From the NCBI RefSeq assembly GCF_024181225.1, contig NZ_CP051198.1, forward strand, positions 1,736,001-1,800,000: a stretch of DNA of 64,000 nt, written 5' to 3'. Positions 1-9,319 of the stretch are shown here, one piece after another (position 1 is the first letter of the stretch; each line of letters opens with the position of its first letter). The DNA is from Treponema sp. OMZ 787 (lineage in GTDB: Bacteria; Spirochaetota; Spirochaetia; Treponematales; Treponemataceae). Under the pieces are notes generated by a model. It made no database searches. It saw only the letters and a program-made list of their open reading frames with translations, and was not told the origin of the DNA. The translations under genes were made by a program, and so were the position numbers.

Positions 1-1
1 T

Positions 2-376
2 TGGAGATTTCCAAATATAATTGCATCAGTAAAAATAAGTCAAAAAAATAAAAGTATTATTGAAACTTCTGAAGAAACACATATTTCAATAACAGATATA
101 GGATTTTATACTGTATCATATTCAAAACCATCAGGAATAAGACTTCCCTTAAATATAGTCTATAGACTAAATCATTTTCAAAAACCAGGCTCTATGAATG
201 AAAAAATAGCCAATATTGTATTGGAATCAGGTATCAATCATGCTATTTCAAGCGATATTGAATGGTTTATTAATTTTGAAGCTTCAGTATTTTCTTTTTC
301 TTTAACGAAAAGCGGCAGTACGGTTAATAAGCTTTTTTTCAATGCTGAAGCCGGTATTATGCTAAACCTTAACTAA
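2..376 (+). CDS. C-terminal fragment of an unknown protein (5' end outside window)
   Basis: The frame is open from base 2 and stops with TAA at 374-376, so about 124 residues of a longer protein are visible. An internal ATG at 194 exists, but the frame is open all the way upstream of it, so that ATG is not likely to be the start. The visible part is rich in Ile, Ser and Asn with alternating hydrophobic residues, as in a beta-rich domain. No motif was recognised and no function is proposed. The next gene has its own promoter about 30 bases downstream. Confidence 0.6.
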   Translation, partial: WRFPNIIASVKISQKNKSIIETSEETHISITDIGFYTVSYSKPSGIRLPLNIVYRLNHFQKPGSMNEKIANIVLESGINHAISSDIEWFINFEASVFSFSLTKSGSTVNKLFFNAEAGIMLNLN

Positions 377-405
377 CAACATAAATAAAATGAGTTTAAA
401 TAAAG

Positions 406-434
406 TTGACATATGACCTAATATAGGTTAATAT
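406..434 (+). promoter_or_regulatory. Promoter of gap
   Basis: TTGACA at 406-411, a 17-base spacer, and TAATAT at 429-434, close to the sigma-70 consensus. A GAGGAG ribosome-binding site at 452-457 lies six bases before the gap start codon. Confidence 0.75.
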
Positions 435-436
435 AG

Positions 437-1513
<1,077 letters not shown>

Positions 1514-1539
1514 GATTGATAGATATTTAAGTAAAATAA

Positions 1540-1578
1540 AAAAGCCCTTGCAGTTTTATTCAAGCTGTAAGGGCTTTT
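1540..1578. terminator. Bidirectional terminator between gap and yebC
   Basis: Inverted repeat: 1540-1553 (AAAAGCCCTTGCAG) pairs with 1565-1578 with one mismatch around an 11-base loop. The A-run on the left and T-run on the right let it serve both convergent genes. Confidence 0.75.
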
Positions 1579-1599
1579 CTTATAAAAAGTTTTTAAACC

Positions 1600-2343
1600 T
1601 TATTCCGGCATCTCAAATCCTTCAGGGATTTCGATATTTGTGGATACGGTCTGAACATCATCATCTTCTTCAAGCTTATCGATCATCTTTAAGGCCTTTT
1701 GAGTTGTATCGGCATCCAAGGCTACATAGGTATCGGGAACCATCGAAACGGCAGCAGATACGGATTCAAAACCCTTTTCCTGCAAGGCTTCAAGAACAGA
1801 GGCAAAGTCGTTGGGATCTGTTGTTACGGTTATAACTCCGTCTTCAGCAGCAATATCTTCGGCACCTGCTTCAAGAGCGGCATCCATGATTGCTTCTTCA
1901 CTTACAACTTCGGCATCATACTCGATAACCCCCTTTCGGTTAAACATATAAGCTACAGAACCTGTTGCACCCAAGTTTCCGCCGCTCTTTGTAAAAATAT
2001 TTCGAACACTGGCAGCTGTTCTGTTTTTGTTATCAGTTAAAACCTCAACCAAAACGGCAACTCCGCCCGGGCCGTAACCTTCGTATAAAAGCTCTTCATA
2101 GTTTACGGCACCAAGTTCGCCTGTACCTTTTTTAATAGCTCTTTCTATGTTGTCCTTAGGCATGTTTGCAGCACGAGCTTTTAAAACGGCTGTTCTAAGT
2201 CTTGGGTTTGTAGCGGGGTCTCCGCCTCCCATCTTTGCAGCAATTGAAATTTCTTTGATAAATTTGGTAAACAACTGACCTCTTTTGGCATCAGCTGCAC
2301 CTTTGGCATGTTTAATTGTCGCCCATTTACTATGTCCTGACAT
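1600..2343 (-). CDS. yebC: YebC/PmpR-family protein
   Basis: Member of the YebC/PmpR family, described either as DNA-binding regulators or, for some members, as factors that help ribosomes at difficult sequences. The N-terminal signature [22 protein letters not shown] and the GYGPGG motif near residue 90 are diagnostic. At 247 residues it has normal length. The start is set by AAGGAG at 2350-2355. It has its own promoter and is convergent with gap. The target in this organism cannot be read from the sequence. Confidence 0.93.
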   Translation of the reverse strand: MSGHSKWATIKHAKGAADAKRGQLFTKFIKEISIAAKMGGGDPATNPRLRTAVLKARAANMPKDNIERAIKKGTGELGAVNYEELLYEGYGPGGVAVLVEVLTDNKNRTAASVRNIFTKSGGNLGATGSVAYMFNRKGVIEYDAEVVSEEAIMDAALEAGAEDIAAEDGVITVTTDPNDFASVLEALQEKGFESVSAAVSMVPDTYVALDADTTQKALKMIDKLEEDDDVQTVSTNIEIPEGFEMPE

Positions 2344-2380
2344 GAAAACTCCTTACTCTCTTATAAAAAACTAGAAATTA

Positions 2381-2409
2381 ATTTTACACAAAAAAATAAA
2401 ATATGTCAA
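2381..2409 (-). promoter_or_regulatory. Promoter of yebC
   Basis: On the minus strand, TTGACA (2409-2404), a 17-base spacer, then TAAAAT (2386-2381). It sits next to the terminator of the upstream small gene. Confidence 0.65.
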
Positions 2410-2420
2410 TGGAGCAAAAG

Positions 2421-2450
2421 AAAAAAGACCCGATTATAATCGGGTCTTTT
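2421..2450 (-). terminator. Terminator of the small Cys-pair gene
   Basis: A perfect palindromic hairpin (arms GACCCGATTA and TAATCGGGTC, 2427-2446) flanked by A-runs and T-runs. It ends transcription of the minus-strand gene at 2518-2742 just before the yebC promoter. Confidence 0.75.
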
Positions 2451-2517
2451 TCTTAATCAACAACCACTACGCAGAGCGTCGGGGTATTAAACAAACCCTA
2501 CGCACGAATAAACACTC

Positions 2518-2742
2518 TTATGCACGTCTTGCGGCAACACCTTTTTCAACAAGGGAAATGAACTCATGCTCATACCACTCCTGTGAATAGGGGAAATGCT
2601 TGCGTACTATAGGACGCAATTTAAACTCAATAGTTTCCTTACAAGCTTCACATACATCATATTCGCGGATATGCCAATAAGTCCTGTCGGTAATAGGATT
2701 TACCAGCTCTTTTCTACAAATATCACAATTTAATGTTTTCAT
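2518..2742 (-). CDS. Small protein with two cysteine pairs, unknown function
   Basis: A 74-residue protein with CDIC near residue 6 and CEAC near residue 32, a four-cysteine arrangement that could bind zinc. The rest is mixed charged and aromatic, with no membrane segment. It is preceded by an AAGGAG site and a recognisable promoter (TCGACA at 2807-2802, 17-base spacer, TAAAAT at 2784-2779 on the minus strand), and followed by its own terminator, so it looks like a real single-gene unit. I do not recognise the family; zinc binding is an inference from the cysteine spacing. Confidence 0.75.
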   Translation of the reverse strand: MKTLNCDICRKELVNPITDRTYWHIREYDVCEACKETIEFKLRPIVRKHFPYSQEWYEHEFISLVEKGVAARRA

Positions 2743-2843
2743 AATAATACTCCTTATATTGTTTATTGAATATATAACATTTTATATCATTTTTCATACT
2801 TTGTCGAGTAAAAAAAACGATTTTTTTAAATTTAGAGATTATC

Positions 2844-4601
2844 TTAAATAGCCTTTGTTTTTTCGATCAAGAAAGCCTTATGCTCCTCATCTAAATAAGG
2901 ACTAAGCCTATCGTGAACCTCTTTATGATAATCGTTGAGCCACTTTATATCCTCATCGGATAGAATTCCGGGAACGATGGGACTTGTATCAATCGGACAC
3001 AGTGTAATTGTCTTAAACTGATAGAACTCTCCATCGTCGGTTTTTGTAAATTCTGTAGTAACGACCAAACTTTCAATTCGAATTCCATGACTTCCTGCAA
3101 CATAGAGCCCCGGCTCATTGGAGGTAACCATACCGGGTTTCATTGGAACATCTAAAAACTTGCTTGAAATTGATTGAGGCCCCTCATGAACGGAAAGTAC
3201 AAAGCCTACTCCGTGGCCTGTCCCATGTTTGTAGTCCCTGCCTCTAGCCCAAAGATGTTCTCTTGCGATTGTGTCGATGGCATGGCCTGTGGTTCCTACC
3301 TTAAATTTAGCCCTTGCAAGGGAAATATGAGCTTTTAGAACCAAGGTATAGTCGGTTTTTTCCTGCTCTGTCAGCTCTCCAAGTTTTATAGTACGCGTAA
3401 TATCCGTTGTACCGTTTAAATATTGTCCTCCGCTATCCAAAAGCAAGAAACTTTTAGCTTCAAGTTTTGAAGAATTTGAAGAAGAAGGAGCATAGTGAAT
3501 GATGGCACCATTCGGGCCGTATCCGGAAATAGTTTCAAAACTCTCTTCAAAAAAATCTTTGCCTTCGGCTCTAAATTTCAATAGTTTTTCGCTTACATCC
3601 CATTCGGTAATACCCTTTCCGGCATTTTCTTCTACCCATTTTAGGATCTTAACCATTGCAGCCCCGTCTTTTTCCATAGCATCATCGAAATTTTTAAGTT
3701 CGACATTATTTTTTATTGCTTTAAGAGTTGAGGTCAGATTTAAACCCCTTTCAATATTTGCATTGATTTGAGTATACAAATAAACATTTGTTCTTGCAGG
3801 ATCTATGTAAACTTTTCCCGCAAGTTTTGCAGTCTCAGCGAAAACATCATCATAGCCCATAACTGTGACGCCTTGGGAAGAAAAATATGACCTAACCTTA
3901 TCGGTTAATTGTTTTGAGTCAATAAAAATAATAGCCCGAGCCTTATCGACTATAGCATAGGCAGTAACGACAGGATTACATCTTACATCCCTTCCGCGGA
4001 CATTAAAAAGATAACAAACATCTTCAAGGGCTCCAATAACAGTAGAGTCTGCTTTTCTTTCGGCCAGCATGGAGCGGACTTCTTCAATTTTTTCTTTTGC
4101 AGATTTTCCCGTGTATTTTTCCTCTAAGATAAAAGCCTCGCTTAAAACGGCTTTGGGACGATTTTCCCAGATCGCGCCTATTAAGTCTATGTTTGTAATC
4201 AGCTCAATACCTTCAAGATCTTTTTCCATGGAATCAAATGTGGAAACGGCAACAACCTTTCCATCCATACCAAGTTTTTCACCTTTTTTTAAATTAGTCT
4301 TTAAAAACTCGTTTATGGTAGGCACTCCCGGCTCCAGCATCTTATATAATTCTACACCTGAACCCTCAAGCTGTTTTTCGGCCTGCAAAAAATATCGGCC
4401 GTCAGTCCATAAAATAGCCTTATCCTTGGTCACAAGGACGGTTCCTGCAGATCCGGTAAAACCTGAAATAAACTCTCGTGTTTTATAGTTCTCGGGTAAA
4501 TACTCACTTTGATGCGGATCTGAAGAAGGAATTAAATAAGCACTTAAAGAATGCTCATTCATTTTTTGTCTTAGAGCAGTAACTCTATCTCGTACATTCA
4601 T
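2844..4601 (-). CDS. Xaa-Pro aminopeptidase (M24 metallopeptidase)
   Basis: Cytosolic aminopeptidase of the aminopeptidase P type, releasing N-terminal residues in front of proline. It has a creatinase-like N-terminal domain, a second similar domain, then the M24 pita-bread fold with the metal ligands visible: two aspartates in LLLDSGGQ...TTDITRT, a histidine in GTGHGVGF, and glutamates in TSNEPGLY and near the C-terminus. At about 585 residues it matches the long three-domain form. Two ATGs lie three codons apart; AAGGATGG at 4614-4607 is well spaced only for the inner one, so 4601 is chosen over 4610. It has its own promoter. Confidence 0.9.
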   Translation of the reverse strand: MNVRDRVTALRQKMNEHSLSAYLIPSSDPHQSEYLPENYKTREFISGFTGSAGTVLVTKDKAILWTDGRYFLQAEKQLEGSGVELYKMLEPGVPTINEFLKTNLKKGEKLGMDGKVVAVSTFDSMEKDLEGIELITNIDLIGAIWENRPKAVLSEAFILEEKYTGKSAKEKIEEVRSMLAERKADSTVIGALEDVCYLFNVRGRDVRCNPVVTAYAIVDKARAIIFIDSKQLTDKVRSYFSSQGVTVMGYDDVFAETAKLAGKVYIDPARTNVYLYTQINANIERGLNLTSTLKAIKNNVELKNFDDAMEKDGAAMVKILKWVEENAGKGITEWDVSEKLLKFRAEGKDFFEESFETISGYGPNGAIIHYAPSSSNSSKLEAKSFLLLDSGGQYLNGTTDITRTIKLGELTEQEKTDYTLVLKAHISLARAKFKVGTTGHAIDTIAREHLWARGRDYKHGTGHGVGFVLSVHEGPQSISSKFLDVPMKPGMVTSNEPGLYVAGSHGIRIESLVVTTEFTKTDDGEFYQFKTITLCPIDTSPIVPGILSDEDIKWLNDYHKEVHDRLSPYLDEEHKAFLIEKTKAI

Positions 4602-4636
4602 ATAAACCATCCTTAAAATATAATTTTATTTCCTTG

Positions 4637-4665
4637 AGTATACTCTTATTTACATTTTATGTAAA
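4637..4665 (-). promoter_or_regulatory. Promoter of the M24 aminopeptidase gene
   Basis: On the minus strand, TTTACA (4665-4660), 17-base spacer, TATACT (4642-4637), about 35 bases before the start codon. Confidence 0.6.
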
Positions 4666-4694
4666 CAGTTTAAAGTGCAAAGTATCTAAAACAT

Positions 4695-5831
4695 TTATCG
4701 ATTCAAATGGTATTGATAGATTCTATAAACTATATCCCTTTTGGCTCCGGTTTTTTCTATATCGGTAATCATAGGAATATTATACTCCCAAATAGTAGAG
4801 CCTTCTCCTTCCACATAACCTTTTTCGATTGCTTTTTCATATAATCGGGAATAAATAGCGGCAGAAACGCCCTTATTGTGATATTTCATGTCAACAAAAA
4901 GGACAAATGTTCTAAGACGCTTCATCTTGCGTTTGTAGTAAAGGAATTTAAAAATACCGAAAGGAAACAGTTTTCCATTGAGGTGTTTTAATACATCGTT
5001 GTAATCGGGTAAGGTAACATTAAAGCCTATGGGTTTACCGTCATCGGTTCTTGCAATAAAGATAAGCTCCTCATCGGCAAAGGAAATAAGTTGTTTTAAT
5101 ACCATATCTATTTCTTTGCGTGTCATAGGCATAAAATCTTCCCATTCTTCCGGTTCAGAGTTAAGAAGAATTGTATGTATATCGCCGGCATCTCTTGAAG
5201 CATTCTTTTTTAAATCTATATGATCTACATGAAATCCGTAGCGTTTTTCAACCAATGGAGCTAACCTCACATAACGGCTTGCATCTATATCATCAAAGCG
5301 GGCGTGATAGGCATAGCAATCCCAATATTTTTCAAAACCGTACTTTATAAAAAAATCGTTATAATATTTTTTGTTATAGGTATTCATTATGTAAGTTCGT
5401 GTTTCGAAGTTATCGGTTATGAAACCTCGATTGTCTTCCCCTCCGGGAAGAGAAAGAGGCCCCTTAATTCTATCCATACCTTTTTCCAAAAACCAATTTT
5501 TGGCAGAATCAAGCATTTTCTCTGCAACGGCATAATCATCAATACACTCGAATTGTGAAATATAGCCGACCTTCATTTTTTTATATTCGTTCAATTTATC
5601 GTCAGTCCCGTACAAAATACGGCCTACAGTCTTTCCGTCGATTTGAGCAATCATCTTTACATGAGGGCCTACATCACACAAAGAATTACCGACTCCGGAT
5701 ACATATTTTTTATACTCGCTTATAATAGGCGGAACCCATGAAGTATCGTTCTTATAAAGCTCAAAAGGTAAAAGAGCAAATTCATGTAATAATTTTGAAT
5801 TATTAACCTCAAGTAAAACAATTTTGTCCAT
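4695..5831 (-). CDS. GNAT-like N-acetyltransferase family protein
   Basis: A 378-residue cytosolic protein. The N-terminal block (P-x-x-LYKNDTSWVPP near residue 27) and a C-terminal half with the strand-helix pattern of acyl-CoA N-acyltransferases (for example VDMKYHNKGVSAAIYSRLYEKA) match a group of long GNAT-related proteins of unknown substrate. No classic acetyl-CoA loop stands out strongly, so the catalytic role is uncertain. The start follows a TTAGGA ribosome-binding site. The gene is divergent from a small exported-protein gene and has its own promoter at 5871-5900. Confidence 0.7.
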   Translation of the reverse strand: MDKIVLLEVNNSKLLHEFALLPFELYKNDTSWVPPIISEYKKYVSGVGNSLCDVGPHVKMIAQIDGKTVGRILYGTDDKLNEYKKMKVGYISQFECIDDYAVAEKMLDSAKNWFLEKGMDRIKGPLSLPGGEDNRGFITDNFETRTYIMNTYNKKYYNDFFIKYGFEKYWDCYAYHARFDDIDASRYVRLAPLVEKRYGFHVDHIDLKKNASRDAGDIHTILLNSEPEEWEDFMPMTRKEIDMVLKQLISFADEELIFIARTDDGKPIGFNVTLPDYNDVLKHLNGKLFPFGIFKFLYYKRKMKRLRTFVLFVDMKYHNKGVSAAIYSRLYEKAIEKGYVEGEGSTIWEYNIPMITDIEKTGAKRDIVYRIYQYHLNR

Positions 5832-5870
5832 AATTTTGTCCTAAATTTTTATTTATATTAATAAAAAGAG

Positions 5871-5900
5871 AAAATACCATTTTTTATAAGTCTTTGTCAA
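5871..5900 (-). promoter_or_regulatory. Promoter of the GNAT-like gene
   Basis: On the minus strand, TTGACA (5900-5895), 18-base spacer, TATTTT (5876-5871). Confidence 0.55.
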
Positions 5901-5919
5901 TATTGTAAATTTTTAGGGC

Positions 5920-5948
5920 TTGCAAAATTCATAACTTATGTGTATAAT
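5920..5948 (+). promoter_or_regulatory. Promoter of the small exported-protein gene
   Basis: TTGCAA at 5920-5925, 17-base spacer, TATAAT at 5943-5948. A GGAGG site at 5958-5962 follows, close to the predicted transcript start, so the leader is short. Confidence 0.7.
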
Positions 5949-5967
5949 ATGTTAACTGGAGGAATAT

Positions 5968-6387
5968 ATGAAGAAATCTATACTGGGATTGGTCTTTTTG
6001 GTTCTAATTTTTTCCCTTTTTGCAGCAGCTCCGGCTTTTTCGCAAAAGGTTGAGGAATCTGACGCTTATTATGTAAATGTTCAAATTTTGAAAATATTTG
6101 CACATTCAAAAGGGTTTTATGTTATTTACCGAAGAGCAGGATTAAAACATGCTGAAGTTTTTATTCCAAAATCTTGGCTTGAACCTAGAGACGGAAGAGC
6201 AAATTTGGAACTGGTAAACACAAGAGTTAATCCATATTTATCTTTCTATATTAAAGACGGAAAATTTGATCACATAAAAATAGCAGCTCCCAGAGATTTA
6301 GGAAGCTCAATATGGGGTGCATTAAAAGCACCAAACGATTATGATGGTAAATTTGACGGTGTAGAAAGTCTTGAACTAAAATTTTAA
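5968..6387 (+). CDS. Small exported protein, unknown function
   Basis: A 139-residue protein with a clear signal peptide: a lysine-started hydrophobic stretch to about residue 23 and an Ala-x-Ala type cleavage region (AAPAFSQ). No lipobox cysteine is present, so the mature protein of about 115 residues is probably soluble in the periplasm or attached by partners. The mature part alternates hydrophobic and charged residues, suggesting a small beta-rich domain. I do not recognise the family. It has a strong promoter and a GGAGG site and is followed by a hairpin. Confidence 0.8.
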   Translation: MKKSILGLVFLVLIFSLFAAAPAFSQKVEESDAYYVNVQILKIFAHSKGFYVIYRRAGLKHAEVFIPKSWLEPRDGRANLELVNTRVNPYLSFYIKDGKFDHIKIAAPRDLGSSIWGALKAPNDYDGKFDGVESLELKF

Positions 6388-6414
6388 CATCTAAAACAAT
6401 CTAAGCTATTTATA

Positions 6415-6440
6415 TCCTCTAAGGCCAAAACCTTAGAGGA
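6415..6440 (+). terminator. Hairpin between the exported-protein gene and nrnA
   Basis: A perfect 10-bp stem (TCCTCTAAGG / CCTTAGAGGA) with a six-base loop. Only a weak T-run (ATTTTA) follows and the right arm ends about 15 bases before the nrnA start, so it could be a terminator or a leader hairpin affecting nrnA translation. Confidence 0.5.
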
Positions 6441-6456
6441 ATTTTATGAGGAATAC

Positions 6457-7458
6457 ATGCATAATATCAGCAGCTCAAAAATCAGCAAACCTTTAATTCC
6501 ACAAAAATTGACGGAATTTTTAAATACTTACGAAAATTTTATAATTGCAGGTCATAAAGAGCCCGATGGGGATTGTATAGGAAGCTGCCTTGCAATGTCT
6601 TTCTTTTTAAAAAGAAAAAATAAAAACTGTATTTTAATGTCGGCCGGACCTTTTAAGCGTGTAGAGATAAAGGAATATGAAAATCTTTTTACAGACAAGC
6701 TGGAAATTTCAGATAAGATAAATCCTAAAACTACAGGTTTGATAATCCTTGACTGCTCAGGCTTTGACAGAGTAGGAGAAATAGCAGAGCTTATCAAAGG
6801 TTTTAATTACATTATAATCGATCATCATGCAACCAATACTGAAAAATCCGATGCATCGCTTATAATGACAGATGCACCTTCAACAACATATCTTATTCAA
6901 TCAATAATTGAAGAAATGGAAGGAAGGCTGACAAAAGAAGAAGCAGAAGCTCTGTTTTTCGGTCTGTGCACCGATACCGGATTTTTTAGACATTTGGATG
7001 AGAGAAGTGCCGAAGTTTTTGCTCACGCATCCAGACTAATTGAAGCCGGAGCCAATCCGAAACAAACATTTATGAAGATGAACGGAGGTAAAAAATTTGA
7101 ATCACGCCTCTTGATTTCAAGAATCCTAAATCGAATGAAGAGATATTATGACGGAAGACTTGTTATTTCTTACGAAACTTATGATGACCTACAGGAATTC
7201 GGCCTTGAAGGACGCGACTCGGATATAGTCTATCAGCTGATTCAGACAATAGAAGGAGTCGAAGCTATATGCATCGTACGCCAAGAGTCTCAAACACACT
7301 GCTCAGTAGGTTTTAGGTCCTTGGATAAAATTGATGTAAGCAAGATTGCCTCATCATTTGGAGGCGGAGGGCATAAACAAGCCTCAGGTCTGTACATAGA
7401 AGGAAAGATTGATGATCTAATCACAAGGTTTGTTGAAGCCTTTGGAGCACAAATGTAA
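6457..7458 (+). CDS. nrnA: DHH-family phosphoesterase, NrnA type
   Basis: Predicted nanoRNase/3'-phosphoadenosine-5'-phosphate phosphatase, which degrades very short RNA and recycles pAp in the cytosol. The 333 residues show GHKEPDGDCIG (motif I), DCSGFDRVG, the DHH motif IIDHHATN, the TDTGFFRH motif, and the C-terminal DHHA1 glycine-rich GGGGHKQASG. Length fits NrnA. A short GAGGA site lies just before the ATG. Whether it cleaves nanoRNA, pAp, or linear or cyclic dinucleotides cannot be decided from sequence. Confidence 0.88.
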   Translation: MHNISSSKISKPLIPQKLTEFLNTYENFIIAGHKEPDGDCIGSCLAMSFFLKRKNKNCILMSAGPFKRVEIKEYENLFTDKLEISDKINPKTTGLIILDCSGFDRVGEIAELIKGFNYIIIDHHATNTEKSDASLIMTDAPSTTYLIQSIIEEMEGRLTKEEAEALFFGLCTDTGFFRHLDERSAEVFAHASRLIEAGANPKQTFMKMNGGKKFESRLLISRILNRMKRYYDGRLVISYETYDDLQEFGLEGRDSDIVYQLIQTIEGVEAICIVRQESQTHCSVGFRSLDKIDVSKIASSFGGGGHKQASGLYIEGKIDDLITRFVEAFGAQM

Positions 7459-7467
7459 AATTTGACA

Positions 7468-7496
7468 TTGTTTTTTTTAAAATAATGTGATAGAAT
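7468..7496 (+). promoter_or_regulatory. Possible promoter of the gene before flaB1
   Basis: TTGTTT at 7468-7473, 17-base spacer, TAGAAT at 7491-7496. A better -35 (TTGACA at 7462-7467) lies six bases further up but would give a 23-base spacer. Confidence 0.35.
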
Positions 7497-7530
7497 ATTT
7501 TTTATAGTTAAAGTTTATGGGAGAATAGTC

Positions 7531-8070
7531 TTGAATAACGATGAAATTTTGTTTCCTTTATTGGAAAAAGGCGATATAAAACGAACAATGGAAATTGCCG
7601 CTGCTGAAAGCAAAAAACCTTTTGAAATTATATCTGAAGGCATGAACATAGTAACGGCATCTGTTTTAGCGGATATACCTTCTGTTTATAAAATGGATTT
7701 GATACGAAAAGTAGGAACTCTTTTTTCTACTCAAGAATATTGTGAGCTGCTAAACCAAAAAATGTTTACCCTTAAGCCTGAAGAAAGGGATAAGCTAAAG
7801 GATCAGGGGATTCTTATAAATAAGGAAACAACCCTTCCCTATTGCCAATGGTTTAATATTTTTGAAATAGCCTTTCCTTGGCTGCCCCTTTCGGTGTTTG
7901 AAGATTTTGCAATTTATCTTAGGGACGAAAAAAAGCTCATTCTTGATAAAGATACCATTGAATTAGTAAGAGAGAATTTTTCAGTATCAAAACGCTATTC
8001 CGAAAGAGAACTTGCACGCCTTTTTGATTCAAATATCCTAAAAGATCCGGCAGACATAGATGAGGAATAA
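7531..8070 (+). CDS. Unknown protein upstream of flaB1
   Basis: A 179-residue soluble protein that starts with TTG at 7531, supported by GGGAGA at 7519-7524. It is mainly helical by eye, with many Glu, Lys and Leu, no signal peptide, no membrane segment and no motif I can name. It lies immediately upstream of the flagellin genes in the same direction, but the sigma-28-like promoter of flaB1 lies between them, so it may be regulated separately. Function unknown. Confidence 0.75.
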   Translation: MNNDEILFPLLEKGDIKRTMEIAAAESKKPFEIISEGMNIVTASVLADIPSVYKMDLIRKVGTLFSTQEYCELLNQKMFTLKPEERDKLKDQGILINKETTLPYCQWFNIFEIAFPWLPLSVFEDFAIYLRDEKKLILDKDTIELVRENFSVSKRYSERELARLFDSNILKDPADIDEE

Positions 8071-8096
8071 AAAATTAATTTTTTTTAAAAAAGATC

Positions 8097-8124
8097 TAAA
8101 GTTTTAGTAACATAAAACCGATAT
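8097..8124 (+). promoter_or_regulatory. Sigma-28 (FliA)-like promoter of flaB1
   Basis: TAAAGTTT at 8097-8104 matches the flagellar sigma -35 consensus exactly; ACCGATAT at 8117-8124 closely matches the -10 consensus GCCGATAA. The spacing is 12 bases, one longer than the enterobacterial 11. Confidence 0.65.
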
Positions 8125-8151
8125 AGATAACGAGAGTTTTCTACTCTCAAA

Positions 8152-8171
8152 ATAAAGCAAGGATGCTTTAT
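8152..8171 (+). promoter_or_regulatory. Leader hairpin of flaB1 resembling a CsrA site
   Basis: A perfect 7-bp stem (ATAAAGC / GCTTTAT) presents the loop AAGGAT, so the sequence GCAAGGATGC closely matches the CsrA high-affinity consensus ACARGGAUGU. It lies 15 bases before the ribosome-binding site. A similar hairpin precedes flaB3. CsrA binding is an inference. Confidence 0.55.
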
Positions 8172-8200
8172 AAAAACATTATTCCAGGGAGGAATATCTT

Positions 8201-9061
8201 ATGATTATCAATCACAACATGAGTGCGATGTTCGCACAGAGAACGCAGGGTGTTACCAATGTACGCATCGGTAAAGACATCGAAAAACTTTCATCCGGTT
8301 TACGCATTAACCGAGCAGGCGATGACGCTTCCGGTCTTGCTGTTTCCGAAAAAATGAGAAGTCAGATTCGAGGTTTAAACCAAGCTTCTGCAAACGCTTC
8401 AAACGGTATCAACTTTATCCAAGTAGCCGAAGCATATTTGCAGGAAACAACCGACATCATGCAAAGAATCAGGGAGCTCGCTGTTCAGTCTTCAAACGGT
8501 ATCTATTCCGCCGAAGACAGAATGCAGATTCAGGTTGAAGTTTCTCAGTTGGTTGCAGAAGTCGACCGAATTGCTAGTTCAGCCCAGTTTAACGGTATGA
8601 ATATGCTCACAGGCCGCTTTGCACGCGAAACAGGTGAAAATGTTGTTACAGGCTCTATGTGGTTCCACATCGGTGCAAACATGGATCAGAGAATGCGTGT
8701 TTATATCGGCACAATGTCTGCCGCAGCCCTCGGTGTTAGAGGAATCGGAGACGAAAAAATTATGTCGATTGAGACTGCAGAAACTGCCAATCGAGGAATC
8801 GGAATCATTGATGAAGGCTTGAAAAAGATCAACAAGCAAAGGGCCGATCTTGGCGGTTACCAGAACAGAATGGAGTTGACAGTTGTCGGTATCGATATCG
8901 CAGCAGAAAACCTCCAAGCTGCAGAGTCAAGAATCCGTGATGCAGATATGGCAAAACAAATGGTAGAATATACCAAGAACCAAATCTTGTCAAATACCGG
9001 TATTGCAATGCTCTCACAGGCTAACAACAACAGCCAGCTTGTAATGTCTCTTTTAAGGTAA
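8201..9061 (+). CDS. flaB1: Flagellin, periplasmic flagellar core protein FlaB
   Basis: Structural subunit of the spirochete periplasmic flagellar filament core. The 286-residue protein has the conserved D0/D1 flagellin ends: N-terminal [14 protein letters not shown] and [26 protein letters not shown]-terminal [18 protein letters not shown] ending in MSLLR. The variable central domain is very short, as usual for FlaB. The start follows CAGGGAGG at 8185-8192. It is transcribed from a sigma-28-like promoter through a leader with two hairpins (8132-8148 and 8152-8171). The number FlaB1 rests on the order of genes relative to the T. pallidum locus as I recall it. Confidence 0.95.
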   Translation: MIINHNMSAMFAQRTQGVTNVRIGKDIEKLSSGLRINRAGDDASGLAVSEKMRSQIRGLNQASANASNGINFIQVAEAYLQETTDIMQRIRELAVQSSNGIYSAEDRMQIQVEVSQLVAEVDRIASSAQFNGMNMLTGRFARETGENVVTGSMWFHIGANMDQRMRVYIGTMSAAALGVRGIGDEKIMSIETAETANRGIGIIDEGLKKINKQRADLGGYQNRMELTVVGIDIAAENLQAAESRIRDADMAKQMVEYTKNQILSNTGIAMLSQANNNSQLVMSLLR

Positions 9062-9079
9062 CAAATTTGTAAAATACTC

Positions 9080-9108
9080 TTGTATTTTTTTAATTATAAG
9101 AGTATAAT
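9080..9108 (+). promoter_or_regulatory. Promoter in the flaB1-flaB3 spacer
   Basis: TTGTAT at 9080-9085, 17-base spacer, TATAAT at 9103-9108. The predicted start near 9115 is at the base of a GC-rich hairpin, so it could drive a small RNA or a structured leader for flaB3. Confidence 0.5.
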
Positions 9109-9113
9109 ATGTG

Positions 9114-9245
9114 AAGCGTCAGGGGCTATCCCCTGCACGCTTAAACGATCTTTGAAAAAATGCCCTTTATGGGCGGCCCTTATGAAGCCCTGTATTACAG
9201 TATTATTAGCAGTTTGAATAAAATTGTTAATAATACTGTCTTTAT
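9114..9245 (+). ncRNA. Possible structured small RNA or flaB3 leader
   Basis: This stretch holds three hairpins directly after a sigma-70-like promoter: a GC-rich stem with one bulge (9114-9142), a short GCCC/GGGC stem (9162-9174), and a perfect 12-bp inverted repeat (9197-9208 with 9228-9239, 19-base loop) followed by CTTTATAATTT, a weak T-run. No open frame is seen. It could be a roughly 130-base RNA or an upstream leader of flaB3; a known RNA family was not recognised. Confidence 0.35.
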
Positions 9246-9300
9246 AATTTGTATAAAAGGCGCTAAATTTTATGCAATATTATAAAATACAGGAGTATTT

Positions 9301-9319
9301 TTCAGCAAAGGATGCTGAA
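9301..9319 (+). promoter_or_regulatory. Leader hairpin of flaB3 resembling a CsrA site
   Basis: A perfect 6-bp stem (TTCAGC / GCTGAA) with the loop AAAGGAT, 14 bases before the GGGAGGG ribosome-binding site (9333-9339). Its layout matches the flaB1 leader hairpin although the stem bases differ. Confidence 0.5.

Noticed and set aside
1548-2040. Plus-strand open frames opposite yebC
   Set aside because: They lie inside a clearly conserved gene and have no ribosome-binding sites.
7462-7496. TTGACA at 7462 with TAGAAT at 7491 as a promoter
   Set aside because: The spacer would be 23 bases; the TTGTTT at 7468 with a 17-base spacer is preferred.
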